Assembly (NCBI RefSeq): GCF_030272615.1
Contig: NC_081414.1
Coordinates: 333,237,427 to 333,301,426, forward strand
Direction of reading: 5' to 3'
DNA from: Cryptomeria japonica
Lineage: Eukaryota; Streptophyta; Pinopsida; Cupressales; Cupressaceae
DNA: 64,000 nucleotides
Shown: positions 23,484-35,597 of the stretch, in pieces
Position numbering within the stretch: position 1 is the stretch's first letter
Layout of the letters: every line of letters starts with the position of its first letter
Program-made: the position numbers and the translations under genes
Notes under the pieces: model-generated
What the model was told of the DNA's origin: nothing
The model's database searches: none
Seen by the model: the letters and a program-made list of their open reading frames with translations, nothing else

Positions 23484-23935
23484 GAATCAAGTGGAAATGC
23501 AACAACACTGGTAACTCCACCGGTAGAATAGAGCATTCCTGCACTGGTAGGAAATTCCACCGTTAACTGAGGTATAGGCCTTAGGGGTTGGAAAATTCAT
23601 TGCAAATACTACATATTCCCTTGGAGGAGATTGGAAGAGATCTGAAGAGTTGATTTTATCATTGTTGAATATTCACCCAACATAAGACTCCTAAATCGAC
23701 ATCTGGTAGGGTAGATCGCGAAGCATTTATGATAGTGAAAGATTAGGGTTTTATTCGCTGATAAAAAGGGAAAGTGGATCCATTTTCACTCACCCTGCAT
23801 TCAAGCATTCAAAGCAAAGTAAAGACAAATTTTAGGTGAATTAAGAGTGAACAAAGGCATTCTAAAAGGATTTTGAGCAGTTCTCTAGAAGCACTCAATC
23901 TTCCACTGACTTTCACTTTTAGGTATTCTTTGAAA
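23484..23935 (+). promoter_or_regulatory. Spacer between ORF1 and ORF2 with a TATA-like box
   Basis: About 450 bp without coding. It holds GATTAGGGTTTTATTCG, then GATAAAAAGG at 23760-23769, then about 20 bases later CACTCACCCTGCATTCAAGC and an A/C-rich leader to the ORF2 ATG at 23936. Copy 2 has the same order on the other strand (GATTAGGATTTT, GGATAAAAGG at 33306-33315) and copy 3 has TATAAATTAA at 57777-57786. An internal promoter for ORF2 is inferred. Confidence 0.4.
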
Positions 23936-26900
23936 ATGGCATCTGGATCTTCAACTCCTACTTTTATTGAAAACCCAACCATTGTCGAAGTTAACGATAG
24001 GTTGAGGCCCATATTCAAGGAGGTTCCCCTGATTGCTAAGAAAGAAGAATCTGCAAGAGCATTTTCTAGGGTTCCTGGGGGTGTGATGTATATTGAAGAT
24101 GTGAGGGCATACATTCACTGCACCCTGGAGGATCTAGGCATAGAGGAAATCAAAGTCATGTATCAATCCATGAAACTGGGTAGCTCTGGAACCATCAAGT
24201 CAGAATACAAAGCAATTGAGGATGTAGGGTTAACCGGTATTCTATACATACCAGAATTCAAAGATGAGATCATCAGATACATTCTGAGCAGGGTTCACAA
24301 TGAGTTCATCTGGCTAGATCGGCCTTAGATGATCACCAAGGAGGCTATTCAAGTAGTTACTGCCTTACCCAAAGTCGGACAAGAACCTGGCAAGAAAATT
24401 TCCAACACTGAGGTTGACAAACTCACCGGTGCAACTCATGATAGCAGATCAATGAGGATCAGCACAATCACCGACACTAATGTGAAGTTTGCAAGCATGA
24501 TAATAAGTTATAAGGTAACTCAATCTAGCCGATTGAATTCTATTCCTAGTTCTTGCATTCATGTTACATATCAGATGTTGAGGAATGGTGTAAAATATGA
24601 ATTATGTGAATGGTTGAGGAGTGAATTGATGTTGAACCTTGGAAAGATCAAGGGAGTTAAGAAAGGAACTTTTAGATATGGAAATTTCATTGTTTGTTTA
24701 ATTCTTTACTTCCTGAATGAGCTACCTGGTCTAGGGAATAAGCATTGGGCTCATGACATACCGGTAGGTATGTAGATCAAGGAAGCAATCACCGACCTTG
24801 GTACTGATAGAGATGAGAAACTTTGGGGTTATTCAAGACATTCCAAGAAAACATGAGCCAAAGGGAGAGATTATCAAAGAACATTGTGTAGAAGTACTCC
24901 ACTAATATCTGTTTCATGGTGAAGACTGATGAAACCCTCATGGAAGGAGTTGAACCAAGGACCATATGGGTTACAAAACTTGGATATGAGGTGGATGATA
25001 ACATTTTGGACCTCTATGCAAAAATGTTGCTAGATGCCCCATTGGATGACAAAACATAGAATTTTGGCATGAAAGAAGAGAAGGCCTTTGAAGTCAAAAT
25101 AGGCTTCAACATGAAGAGAAGGCAGAAGAAAATAGACAAGATGTCTGCATTTGTATAGGGTGTAATTCATAAGATAGACACCCAACTGGGTTCTAGATCC
25201 AAATCGACAGAGGCTAGTACTATAGAAGTAAAGAAGCCTGAAGCTTACATTTCTACCATCACTTCTGATTCTGACCCTGAGGACAATGAACCTCTAGCTT
25301 TCTAAAGGGTACAAAGGAAGAAAGTAGATCAGCCATCGGTAGAGCAGAAGAAGGTGGAGCCTAGGAGGAGACTTGTTAGAAAGGCAACCAAACCTATTGC
25401 ACCACCACCTCCGGAAAGGAAGCCTATACAAAAGAGAAAACCAGTTACATCTTCTCTGGCAATCCCAAGCAAAAAGAAGAAGAGTGATGATACTGAGTCT
25501 GGTAAGACCAAAATGACCCATGCTAAATTAATTGATGAAATTACAAAGGATGGAATTTTGAAAAATGTATCTATGTATTATGAGGATTTAGAAGAAAGTG
25601 AGTAGAATGAGATAGAAGAGGCAATTTTGTTGCATATAGATATCTATAAGAAATCCTTAGTAGAATTTTTGAAGGAAATACCTCTATCATTTTACAATAA
25701 AATAGATGCTAGAAGACTTAACGCAGTCAAGAGAGATAGGGATATCAAAGAGGTAGAACTTTTGACTTTATGTGGTGCTATTAGTAATATGAAATGAAGA
25801 GATGTATTGATGTTGCTAATAGGATAGTTTTTCAGTAGTAAACCCTGACAAATAAGCCTAATGATGGGCAGAGTTAATGAGGTGATAGATGAGACCAGTG
25901 AAGGTTGGACAAAATTCTTCTAGAAGAATCCAGATTTTCTTACATCTCATGAAGAGTTTGTTAAGGCAACAACTTCCACCATTCCAGATAAATAAAAATG
26001 GAAAGGTATTTTGGGAAGTTCAACTCCAATTTTGACTAAACTGGCAGTAACTATAGATATACAGACACAATAGATAGTAAAGGAAAGTGTACAGTCTGTA
26101 TCGGCACAAACTATTTTTGAGAAAGGCAATGTATAGGATACTGTGAATATTGTGGATAATACTCCACCGGTAGTAATTGACACTGCACCAAGTGGTGAAG
26201 CCACCGGTGCTAAAGAAGATAAGGTAAATGGAATTGAGTCCACACCGACAGTTCATATTGATTCCCCGGCAAATATTTTAGCAATTGACACTTCTCAAGT
26301 GGAGAAGAAATCAGTCGCTAAGATGAGTCCAACTGAGTTAATGATGATGGATACTCAGAAACTATTAAAGGAGGGATCTATAGATAAGGGAATAATAGAT
26401 CAATCGGTTACAGTGTTACATAAATTAATCCCTGATTGTCAGATTGAGAATGGAGAAAGCCCTTCCAGCAAGCTTAAAATGCTAACAAAGCACATATCCA
26501 ACAATTTTCAATCACTACAGTAGATATCAGACCGATAGGCATTAGAAAGATTTACTGTGGCTAAGAAAGCTGCCTTTGACCAGATCATTGAAACAGAGAA
26601 AAATAAAATTGAAGCTAAACTCATTCTTATTGAAAATTCTTGAAATAGTGTACAAATATCTACAGGGTTTGTTGTGACATAGAAACTCTTACAACAAATG
26701 TAGATAGCAGATTAAAGGAATTACATGTTAAGGTTGCAAATATTGCTAATTCTTTTGATGGATTAATCTCACTGACAACATTTGTTGATGGACAAATTTT
26801 TTCCTTGGAGAACCAATTTTTTGCTTTTGAGAAGGAAAGAGATAAAATCATTTGGAGAGCAACGAGTCTTAGAGGATTGGTGAGTCCCAAATTAAATTCA

Positions 26901-27098
26901 CTAGGTGTACATAAAAGAGAGTATATGGACATGATTGCTAAACCCACACCGGTAGAAGTCAAAGAGAAGGAATCACTTGCACACTTACTAAGTGGACTAG
27001 CATCCATATTCAAAACTTTCAAAACCGGTTGGGATACATACCTACAATTGCTAGATAAGGCTTACCCAAAAATTTTGAAGTTAGTCAAGCTCTGGTAA
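23936..27098 (+). pseudogene. ORF2 of pol-less copy 1: large unrecognised protein
   Basis: Starts at ATG 23936 (MASGSSTPTFIENPTIVEVN). The N-terminal ~280 residues form a conserved block shared with copies 2 and 3: VMYIEDVRAYIHC, IIRYILSRVHNEFIWLDRP, an in-frame TAG at 24326 where copy 2 has Tyr, MITKEAIQVVTALP, SMRISTITDTNVKFASMI and GTFRYGNFIVCLIL. After a stop at 24773 the frame decays, with recognisable pieces: a Lys/Pro-rich linker (25354-25605), an acidic low-complexity part (26143-26523) and a helical C-terminus (26805-27098). It is unlike any retroviral enzyme. A relation to plant mobile or 'putative plant transposon protein' domains is possible but unproven. Confidence 0.7.
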
Positions 27099-27320
27099 AA
27101 CAAATAGTATTTATTCGTTCTTTTGTTCTGAATTCTTTCAATTCTTTCACTAGTCTTTGACATTGATGCCAAAGGGGGAGTGTATATATGTGAAAAATAT
27201 CAGACAGGACAATATGGGAAAGACATTAGAATATCAGAAGGAGTGTATTGCTCAAGGGGGGCATATTTCAGTTGAACCGACAAGGAATCCATTTTTCACA
27301 TGAGTGTTGCCATCAATGCC

Positions 27321-27332
27321 AAAGGGGGAGAT
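27321..27332 (+). other. Polypurine tract of copy 1
   Basis: AAAGGGGGAGAT directly before the 3' LTR. A first PPT-like block lies upstream (27171-27180). Each follows a copy of the 16-bp motif (27157-27172 and 27307-27322). Confidence 0.88.
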
Positions 27333-28222
27333 TGTTGGCAATTGACACTCATTAGATTCATTTTGTTGTCATTGATAGAAACAAGATCAGATGGAAGTCA
27401 TATACTGGCATTAGGAGGCATTTACCGACAGACATTGGCATTGGAGTATCCAGGGTTACATCGGCACCAACATCAAGTACTTCAAGGAAGCCGACATCAA
27501 GGAAGATTTATTTAGAAAATTATTTTGTATTTATTGTCAAGGCCGACATTGAATATCTTTTGTACTGTATTGTAAGCTGAGATAAGGCATATTGTTTGTA
27601 ATGGGTATATAGGTTAGTCTTCTAGGTCATTTTGAAAAGTGTGACATAGGAGAATATAGCATAACTGTGTAATGTGAAGTATATGTATGTAGATCATTTG
27701 TATGTGAATGTTATATCATGCAATGATTTGTAAAAAATTTCTAAGACATTCTTGGAGGGAAGGTGATACCGGTAGTAGTGTTCAGGGCTTATGAACCGGT
27801 ACAAAGCAAAGCTAGAACCAGAACTCTATTTGGCATAGCAGATGCATTTTTGTGAGTTCATTTTCATTGTTTTACTTCAGCAGAAGCTTGTAGTTAGTGA
27901 GACTCTTTAGTGATGAGCAGTGTGCTCTAGGAAGTGTGCCTTCCTGCATGTGCAGGCCCCCATTATATGTAATATCTTTTCATATGGCCAGTGAACTAAT
28001 ATTATGGGTCACAAATCCCATCGTGGTTTTTCCTCTTTGAGGTTTTCCACGTATGAATTCTATGTGTTATGGTGTTCATTTATGTGGATGGTTTATTTTC
28101 TTCAAGTTATATGTTTATTTGTTTACCGGTTTATATGTGTATAGTATAAAAGGGTAAAATCTTATCTTACTAGGAAAACATTGATTCACCCCCCCCCCTC
28201 TCAGTGTTCTTGGATCCCAACA
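27333..28222 (+). repeat. 3' LTR of pol-less copy 1
   Basis: Direct repeat of 21466-22364, starting TGTTGGCAATTGACAC and ending GGATCCCAACA, followed by TATAC. Confidence 0.93.
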
Positions 28223-28543
28223 TATACAAATTTATGCCTTATGTCGGCTTACAAGGATATATCCAATATTAGATTACATGTTGGCCAAATAACATAAATG
28301 AATAAACATTAAAACAAGTTGTCGATGCCAGATCCAAGATGTGTTGGCTTCCAATACTGATTACCTTTACTATACCATGTCGGTCTGCATTGTCGGTGAC
28401 CAAAGAAATCTTCTATCCTATCAATGTTGGTGTAGAGTTTGTGAAGTGTCTGTCGATATACCATATGAAGCCAGAACCCAAAATCATGTTGCCATAAATG
28501 ACAACATAGTGAAGCCTAACCAATAGAGTGTCAATTTCCAACA
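28223..28543 (-). mobile_element. Proximal part of the 3' LTR of pol-less copy 2
   Basis: Matches 35269-35592. Its reverse-strand start, TGTTGGAAATTGACAC, is at 28543, next to the PPT of copy 2 at 28544-28555. Together with 21078-21465 it forms one LTR split by copy 1; the shared bases TATAC are the target. Confidence 0.88.
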
Positions 28544-28555
28544 ATCTCCCCCTTT
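28544..28555 (-). other. Polypurine tract of copy 2
   Basis: Reverse strand AAAGGGGGAGAT directly before the 3' LTR. The 16-bp motif variant TTGGCATTGATGGCAA lies at 28554-28569, and a second motif plus PPT-like block is at 28711-28735. Confidence 0.88.
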
Positions 28556-28858
28556 GGCATTGATGGCAATACTCATGTGAAAAATGGTCAAGGTTTCAAC
28601 TCTCGGTTTCATTTTGCCCTGCTCCCCCTAAGTTGAATATGCAAAACGCTCCATATCTCCAAAAACTCTATAACTCCCCCTAATGTATGCAATCCTTTTT
28701 GACATCTTTACTACTCCCCCTTTGACATCAATGCCCAAAAAAAAATGTCAAAGAATAAGTGTTGTACACTGAATACCTCCAAAAAAAATGTCTTTCCGGA
28801 GCTTGACCAGTTTCAAGATTTCCTGATAAGCTTTCTTCGGTAACTCCATATAAGTATC

Positions 28859-31800
28859 CTAGATGGTTTTGAATGTGTCGGAGATAGATACAAGTGCACT
28901 TAGTAAATATGCAAGTGATTCTTTCTCATTAACCTCTATCGATGTGGGCTTTCCCAACATATCCATGCATTCCTTCTTATGTACACAGAGTGCATCCAAT
29001 CTTGGACTCACCAAGCCTTTGAGACTTCTAGCTCTCCGAATGATATTATCTCTTTCCTTTTTCAAGAGAAGAAATTTGGTTCTCCAAAGTCAAAATTTGT
29101 CCATCAATAGATGTTGTCAGTGAAATCAGTCTATCAAAAGAGGTAGCAATACTAGCAATTTTCTCATGTATCTCCTTTATCATTTTATCTACATTTGTTG
29201 TAAGTATCTCAGTATTGCAACATGTTCTATATATATTAGTACATCATTTCAAAGAATTTTCTATCAAAATTACCTTCTCCTCAATATTTTTCTTTTCTCT
29301 CTCAATGATCTGATCAAAAGCGACTCTCTTAGCCAAAGTGAATTTTTCAAGTGCGTGTCGGTTAGAGATCTGTTGTAAGGATTGAAAGTCTTTTGATATG
29401 TAGTCAGTGATTACCTTAAGATTTCCAGAAGGGCTTGCTTCACTTTCAATCTTACACTTTAGGACCAATCTATGTAAAACAGTTATGGATTGATCTATAA
29501 TCCCTTTTTATGTGGTTCTCTCCTTCATCAATTTCTGAGTAGCCATCATCATTAGTTTTGTGGGACTCATCTCTATGATGGTTTTCTTTTCAACTAGAGA
29601 AGTGTTAATTGTTAATAATAATGTGGCAGTAACTAGTTCCCTATCTGATTCCCCTATTTTCTCTGATGATTTATCCTTGATTACCTCCTCACTTGCATGA
29701 GTGGCTTCACCACTTGGTGTAGTTTGTGCAACTGTCGGTTCCCCTCTTGGAACAATATCCTCAACCTGTATATTAGTATCTAAAGGATAATTGTACTCAA
29801 CATTAGTATGGTATACAATGTTCTCAGTATTAACCGATGTCTTAGGTATTTGTCTGTACATTTTTCGGTGGCTCAATTTCCACTATCTTGATATTCTTCA
29901 AAACTAAGGGTGGAGTATCCATGATCCCTTTACCTTTCCCTTCAACTTGTGTATCTACAATATCTATCTTTGTCTCTGGTGAAGTAAGGAATCCTCTATG
30001 TTATCCCAAAAATTTGATCCAAGCCTTTTGTGCTTCTTTTATTACCTCATTCATCCTTCCTAACATCAGGATACTTATTCTATGTTTTCTATTGAATACT
30101 TTCCCATCTGCAGCCTCAATTGTCTTTTCCATCTCATCTGGGGTTATAGAAACACAAATAGCTAAATTTCTTGCATCTTAATGTGTTTGTCTTCTTGCAT
30201 TGATAACCTTCTTGCATCCAACATGTTATATAACTTAGCCGGTATTTGATTTTCTATCTTTATTAATGCTTTCTCATAGATATCCAAATACAATAGAATT
30301 TTTTCCTCTACTTCTCTCTGCTCATCAACTTCTAATGTATCATAATAAGACTTAACATTTTCCAGCATCCCACTCATAGTTATTTCATCAATAATTTCAT
30401 CACAAGTCATAGGTGGTATAATAGTCACATTACCAATCTCTAGTGCCAAATCAATGTCACTCTTCTTCCTCCTTCTGGCAGTACCAGATGCAACTATTGA
30501 TGTAGCCTTAGGTGCCTACTTTTGTGTTGATAACTTGATAGTGACCATCCTAACCAGTTTTTTATTTGCTTCCACTTTAGGTTCTTTCAGTTTCTTCATC
30601 AACCCTCTTGAATGCTAATGTGGTGTTATATTCAGACTCATAATCTATAGTCACGGGTTCAATGTGAACTACTCGATCCTTCCTTTTTCTTCTTTTCTCT
30701 GGGACAACATCAATGAGTGCCTTAATGTCCTTTGAAACCTCCTGTACAAACTTACTTGCCTTTCCTTCTTATTTTTCCCTTCTCTTCCGGTTGAACTCTA
30801 TTTCAACCTCAATATTCTTCTGTTGAGCAGTTCCACAGGGATTCTCTACCTCATCTATTTCTGCATCAATCAAAAAATTTGCATAGGCATCAAGGATTAA
30901 TGCAGCTACCTCATATCCTATTTCCTCTATCCAAATCTTCTGGGGCTTGACTGCCTCCATGAGAATCACATCCTTCTTAACCATGAGAAAAAATGTCGGT
31001 ATAGTATTTCTCTACTATATGCTCAGGTATTCTTATCCTAGACCTCATACATTTTTGATAATATTTAAAGTAACCCCATACCTTATTGTATACACCTAAA
31101 CATGGTCTAAAGATAATTAATTGAATAAGAAATTATTCAATTAATCCCCCTTCCTAATTTAATTGAATTCATTAGCAATTTGATTAAATTCTCCCTTTCA
31201 TCTACTTATTAATAAATCTAAGGATTTATTTAATAGGTTCATTTCAATAGTGCCCTTTGATTAATTAATTCAAATTAATTAATCCTCCCCCCATTTTAAT
31301 CAATTCTTCCAATCCCCTAATTGTTTAAAAAAAATTAATTTGTGAGTTGTTGAAAATTAATTAGTCTTTTCCTATTATTTTAATTTTTAAATTCAAATTA
31401 CCCACATGCCTCCTAACTTCTAACCACCTAACCTAACCATCCCTCTAACCTAACCCATTCCACCTAACCCTGGGTTTAACTAACCCTATCCTATCTTGCA
31501 CATCCTAACCTTCTATGGTGTGGATATTCTCCCCTTGAGACACATGGCACTTTGGCCACATGTCTCCTCTCTTCGACACTTGCCCTCTTATGAGCAAGGC
31601 TCCTTGACACTTGTCACCACAAAGATGAAAAGTGTCCCTTCCTCCAACCTCTTCTCCAACCTCCAATTTCACCCTTGATATCTTCAGATTCAATCTTGAC
31701 TGTTGATTCATGCCACCTCACCCCTGGCCTTGGAAATCCTATAAATATCCCCCATTTTGGAGCACAAAGGATCCAATCTCATATCAATTTAGGCATTGTT

Positions 31801-33131
31801 ACTATAGGCATATTCATTCTATCATATCATTTGAGCATTGCTATTATAGGAAATAGCATCTTAGATCTAGCTTAATTTGATTATTTTCTAGAATAATTGT
31901 TGAATCATGTAGCTTAATCAATCTCTTTTCTAGCTTAATTGCATCATCATCATAGCTTAATCATGTATATCATTAGCTTAATTAGAATCTTGGATTAATC
32001 TAGCATAATCAATCTCATCTAGCTTGCATATCATTATCATTTCAAATCCTTCGTCTAGGTGTAGTCAAGTCATTGGGATTGCTTATCTAGATCTGAGAGA
32101 AAATCCATACTCACATCTCTTAGGAGGTGATAGGTTGCTTTGTCATGGTTCATCTTTCATTTTCTTTTAATTTGCTAAACATACTTGAAATGATCTATTG
32201 AGTGTTTGTGTTGCAGCTTCAGGTATCACACTTCATAGGAATGACACTTATCATCTCTCAAACTTTCCAATGCAGCAATTGATTGCTTTAGTTGTCTTCT
32301 TAGCGGGATGTCAAAAGGCCATTGCTTCCTACTAGAACCAGGAGTATCATTTAGAAAGTATAGCATTAAGAAGACCAACAAATTCCCATACCGGATGGTA
32401 CCCTTCTTCTCACCTTTAATTTTCCCTAAGCTGATTATAATTATTCAAGCATCTAGCCACAAAGATCTAACTTGATATTATCACTCATCATCTTATATGC
32501 AGACAAAATACATGAACTGGAGACTGAATTCAATCGGTTTGACTAAGTTACCTTGTAGCCTATAACCATTCTTCCAAACTTGATTTTGGTGTCGGTGATA
32601 GTGCTCACTTTCATCGATCTCTTGTATGATGTAGCATTGGTGATCTGCCTCACAAAGTCATTACATACTTTCGTATCCAGATGTTTCCCTACTGATGGAA
32701 AACCTGTAATTGCCTGGATGGCTTCCTTAGTAATTTTATAGGGTCTGTCTAGCCATATGAATTCCCCATGTACTCTGCTTAGTACATATCTGACTATTTC
32801 ATCCTTGAACTCAGGAATATCCATAATATCTATGAACCCTAGATCTTTGATGTGTTGGTATGCCAACTTGATCTTAATATTCTCCCATTAGTTCATTCAT
32901 ATACATCCTTTTGATCTTTGAAGTGCCTAAGTCCTCTATATGACAATGAATGTATGCCCTAACATCCTCTACATATACCACTCCCTCTGGAATGTGAGAA
33001 AACGCTCCAACCAAATCTTCCTTGGTAGTCACATGTGGATACCGCTTGAAAATTGGCCTGGGGCTGCCCTTAGCCTCTACTATAGTTGGATTTGCAATGA
33101 AAATAGGAACAAAAGATGACCCTACTTCCAT
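28859..33131 (-). pseudogene. ORF2 of pol-less copy 2, split by a solo LTR
   Basis: Starts at ATG 33131 (MEVGSSFVPIFIANPTIVEA). It keeps the conserved N-terminal block: GVVYVEDVRAYIHCHIEDLG, IVRYVLSRVHGEFIWLDRPY, KITKEAIQAITGFP and MKVSTITDTKIKF. A frameshift at about 32875 divides it. The frame continues, with damage, to 32252. A 1,160-bp solo LTR follows (31087-32246), and the protein resumes at 31081 as VWGYFKYYQKCMRSRIRIPE. Further pieces include VILMEAVKPQKIWIEEIGYE (30769-30984), 30162-30449, 29508-29876 and the C-terminus SLKGLVSPRLDALCVHKKEC (28859-29065). Function unknown. The same architecture as copies 1 and 3 argues for an original long protein. Confidence 0.7.
31087..32246 (+). 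mobile_element. Solo LTR, Ty3-type, TSD CTTAT
   Basis: A 1,160-bp insertion starting TGTATACACCTAAACATGG and ending CATAGGAATGACA. It is flanked by CTTAT at 31082-31086 and 32247-32251. It carries AT-rich, C/T-rich and TATA-like (CCTATAAATATCCCCC near 31739) blocks in the order expected for a forward-strand LTR promoter. Its start resembles that of the Ty3-gypsy LTR at 60562. Removal of LTR plus one TSD restores ORF2 of copy 2. The internal region has presumably been lost by LTR-LTR recombination. Confidence 0.88.
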
Positions 33132-33498
33132 GATTCAAGAAAAATACCTTTAGATCTCTACCGGTGAAAACCTCCAACATATTCTTCCAGACGTCGGTGT
33201 GATTGCTTAAGAAGAAATTTGATTGCCTCTGAATAGCCTCTGATCACACTTAGTCACTTTGAATCACTCTAAATGCTGGGTAAAATAACAATGAAGTGTA
33301 TTCGACCTTTTATCCATCGAGAGAAAAATCCTAATCTTCCATTGTCATAAATAACTGTCGGTGAAAGATACCAGATCTCGCTCTGAACATATCCATGTCA
33401 AATAATCCTCTCCAATATCTGGAATATCTTCCAGAATCTCCTCTAGGAACATATGCATCATCTTCCATGAAAATTTTCCTACCCCTAAGGCATCTGCC
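33132..33498 (-). promoter_or_regulatory. ORF1-ORF2 spacer of copy 2 with TATA-like box
   Basis: Non-coding spacer matching that of copy 1. On the reverse strand it has GATTAGGATTTTTCTC, GGATAAAAGG at 33306-33315, then a leader to the ORF2 ATG. Promoter function is inferred from conservation of order only. Confidence 0.38.
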
Positions 33499-34613
33499 TT
33501 AGTTACCAGATGAGCTCACTGTTGATGCAAGAGCAACCTCTTCTGCCGAATAGGTAACTAGGACATTCCCATCTAATGATTGCTCTTCAATCTTCTTCAC
33601 CCATCTTTGAGTATGATCTTGCCAAATTTTATTAACCTTCTCTTTTCTTTTTCATTTGATCCTCCATTTCCAACCGGTGGATTTCTGCTTCTGCATAACT
33701 TAGCAATATGTCCAACTTCATTGCATGCATAACATGTAACATTGTTCTTTTGAATTGCCTTGCTAAAACTAGTGAAATTTCTTGGCCTACACTAATTAGC
33801 CATATGTCCAAATATTCCACAACAATATCATTTTACATTCATTCTACAGTCTTTTGCCTTATGACCAATTTTATTGCATTTAGAACATTTATCGGGAGCA
33901 GAATCAGGGTTCTGATTTGCTCTATTTCTACATTGCCTAGCCATGTGTCCAAATCTATTGCAAATAAAACATCTACCATTGAATTTCTAAGCATTTAATT
34001 TCCTTACCAGTGCCTTATGGTTTTGATCTTCATTAGCAGTACTGAAACTTTGTCTTTTCTCAAATCCAAGTCCACTGGAATCTCCAATCTGCCTCTGTCT
34101 CTTCAATAAATCATCAAGTTGTGTTGTGTGGATCTTGAAATTTTCTTTGTACTCACTTGCAATAGTTAAATCATCTCTTAGTATTGTCATTTGTCTCTCA
34201 ATCTCTTTCTCATTTCTCTGAGATTGTACCAAATCAATTCTCAACATATCATTTTCGTGAACCAACCTACCACATTCTTCAAACTTGTTCTTCAAGGATA
34301 CAACAAGATTTTCTTCTTTTTTCTTTCTGTCCTCAATCTCCTTAGACATCCTCATAGTCATAGCTTGCATTTCATTCTTCATAACCATGTTCTCCTGACT
34401 CAATATCTAACACTATTCCTTAAGTGCAATTTTCTCTTCATCATCCTGATTTTGCAAAAGTTCCTTCCTCCTAGCTTGAACAAATGATAGCCTCTCTTGT
34501 AGGACGAGAATAAATTCTTTAGCAGAATTCAACTCATCTTGTAGCTTTAAGTTCTTCAATCTTTCAACATCATAATCTTCAAGTGCCATCTCAAGCTGCT
34601 TCTCCAAAGCCAT
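33499..34613 (-). pseudogene. ORF1 of pol-less copy 2: coiled coil plus zinc knuckles
   Basis: Starts at ATG 34613 (MALEKQLEMALEDYDVERLK) after the PBS. The helical region runs to about 34080 with one stop near 34404. It includes LSKEIEDRKKKEE-like and VHENDMLRIDLVQSQRNEKE segments, as in copies 1 and 3. Four knuckles follow: CFICNRFGHMARQC, CSKCNKIGHKAKDC, a damaged third (YCCGIFGHMAN then a stop) and CYACNEVGHIAKLC. The end reads IWQDHTQRWVKKIEEQ and stops at 33499. This is probably the particle or RNA-binding protein of the element, by analogy to gag. It keeps three intact knuckles of four. Confidence 0.8.
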
Positions 34614-34673
34614 ATTCAATGATTTCAGTTTCAGAATCTTCCTCAAGCTATTAAAATTCCTCTGAGGCACAAG

Positions 34674-34685
34674 GCTCTAATACCA
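34674..34685 (-). other. Primer binding site of copy 2
   Basis: Reverse strand TGGTATTAGAGC, one base from the initiator-Met consensus, two bases from the LTR end. Confidence 0.85.
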
Positions 34686-34687
34686 AT

Positions 34688-35592
34688 TGTTGGAAACCAA
34701 TAACACTAAGAGGGGGGGGTGAACTAGTGTTATACCATAATAGTAGATTTGAGCCTTAACAAAACAGTCATACACCAACTGGTATACTGGTATAAATAGA
34801 ATTGAAAGAAGTAAAGCAACCAATAAGCCAAACATATAAATGAGAATCAACACACATATTTATACGTGGAAAACCCCAAAGGGGAAAAACCACAGTGGGA
34901 TTTGTGACCCACAATATCAATCCACTTTCCATATGAAGAGATGTTATAGTATATGATGGGCTTGCACTTGTAGGAAGGCTTTTAGCCTAGACCACACTGC
35001 TCAATCACAATAGGAGCCTCACTGACTACATAAAATTCTAGACAACAATCTGGAGAAGTGTGAACTGCTAAGATAGCATCTTCTATGCCAGAATATAGTT
35101 TCGATTAAAACCCTAAACTTTTGTACCTAAATAACCCTTACAATGAATTCCTCACATACATAGTCTCTCTGATATATTTTGCATTACATTCACATCATGA
35201 TCCATTCCATACATTTCATACCTTGTCAAAATGATCCAATCAATCTACCCTACATACCCTATACAAATTTATGCCTTATGTCGGCTTACAAGGATATATA
35301 CAATATTAGATTACATGATGGCCAAACAACATAAATGAATAAACATTAATACAAGTTGTCGATGCTAGATCCAAGATGTGTCAGCCTCCAATATCGATGA
35401 CCTTTACTATACCATGTCAACCTGCATTGTCGGTGACCAAAGAAATCTTCTATCCTACCAGTGTCACTGTCGATGCCGATGTAGAGCCTGTGAAGTGCCT
35501 GTCAATATACCATATGAAGTTGGAACCCAAAATCATGTTGCCATCAATGACAACATAGTGAAACCTAACCAATAGAGTCTCAATTGCCAACA
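34688..35592 (-). repeat. 5' LTR of pol-less copy 2
   Basis: 905 bp. Reverse strand TGTTGGCAATTGAGAC...GGTTTCCAACA. Carries TTGCCATCAATGACAA (plus-strand reading) at 35538-35553. Similar to the copy 1 LTRs, less so to those of copy 3. Confidence 0.9.
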
Positions 35593-35597
35593 ATAAA

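Larger units (their letters stand above)
21466..28222 (+). mobile_element. Pol-less LTR retrotransposon, copy 1, TSD TATAC
   Basis: A 6,757-bp element with LTRs 21466-22364 (899 bp) and 27333-28222 (890 bp), flanked by TATAC at 21461-21465 and 28223-28227. PBS and PPT are present. The interior holds ORF1 (coiled coil plus zinc knuckles) and ORF2 (unrecognised large protein). There is no sequence resembling protease, integrase, RT or RNase H. It inserted into the 3' LTR of copy 2, a relative in the opposite orientation, so it is the younger of the two. It must rely on enzymes supplied in trans. Confidence 0.93.
28544..35592 (-). mobile_element. Pol-less LTR retrotransposon, copy 2 (main body)
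   Basis: Reverse-strand relative of copy 1, with 5' LTR 34688-35592, PBS 34674-34685, ORF1, spacer, ORF2 and PPT. Its 3' LTR lies in two pieces (28223-28543 and 21078-21465), separated by copy 1. It is the oldest of the three by nesting: copy 1 sits in its LTR and a solo LTR sits in its ORF2. The target duplication is inferred as ATAAA (35593-35597 and 21073-21077), which restores a continuous host frame, but one LTR end is eroded. Confidence 0.88.
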
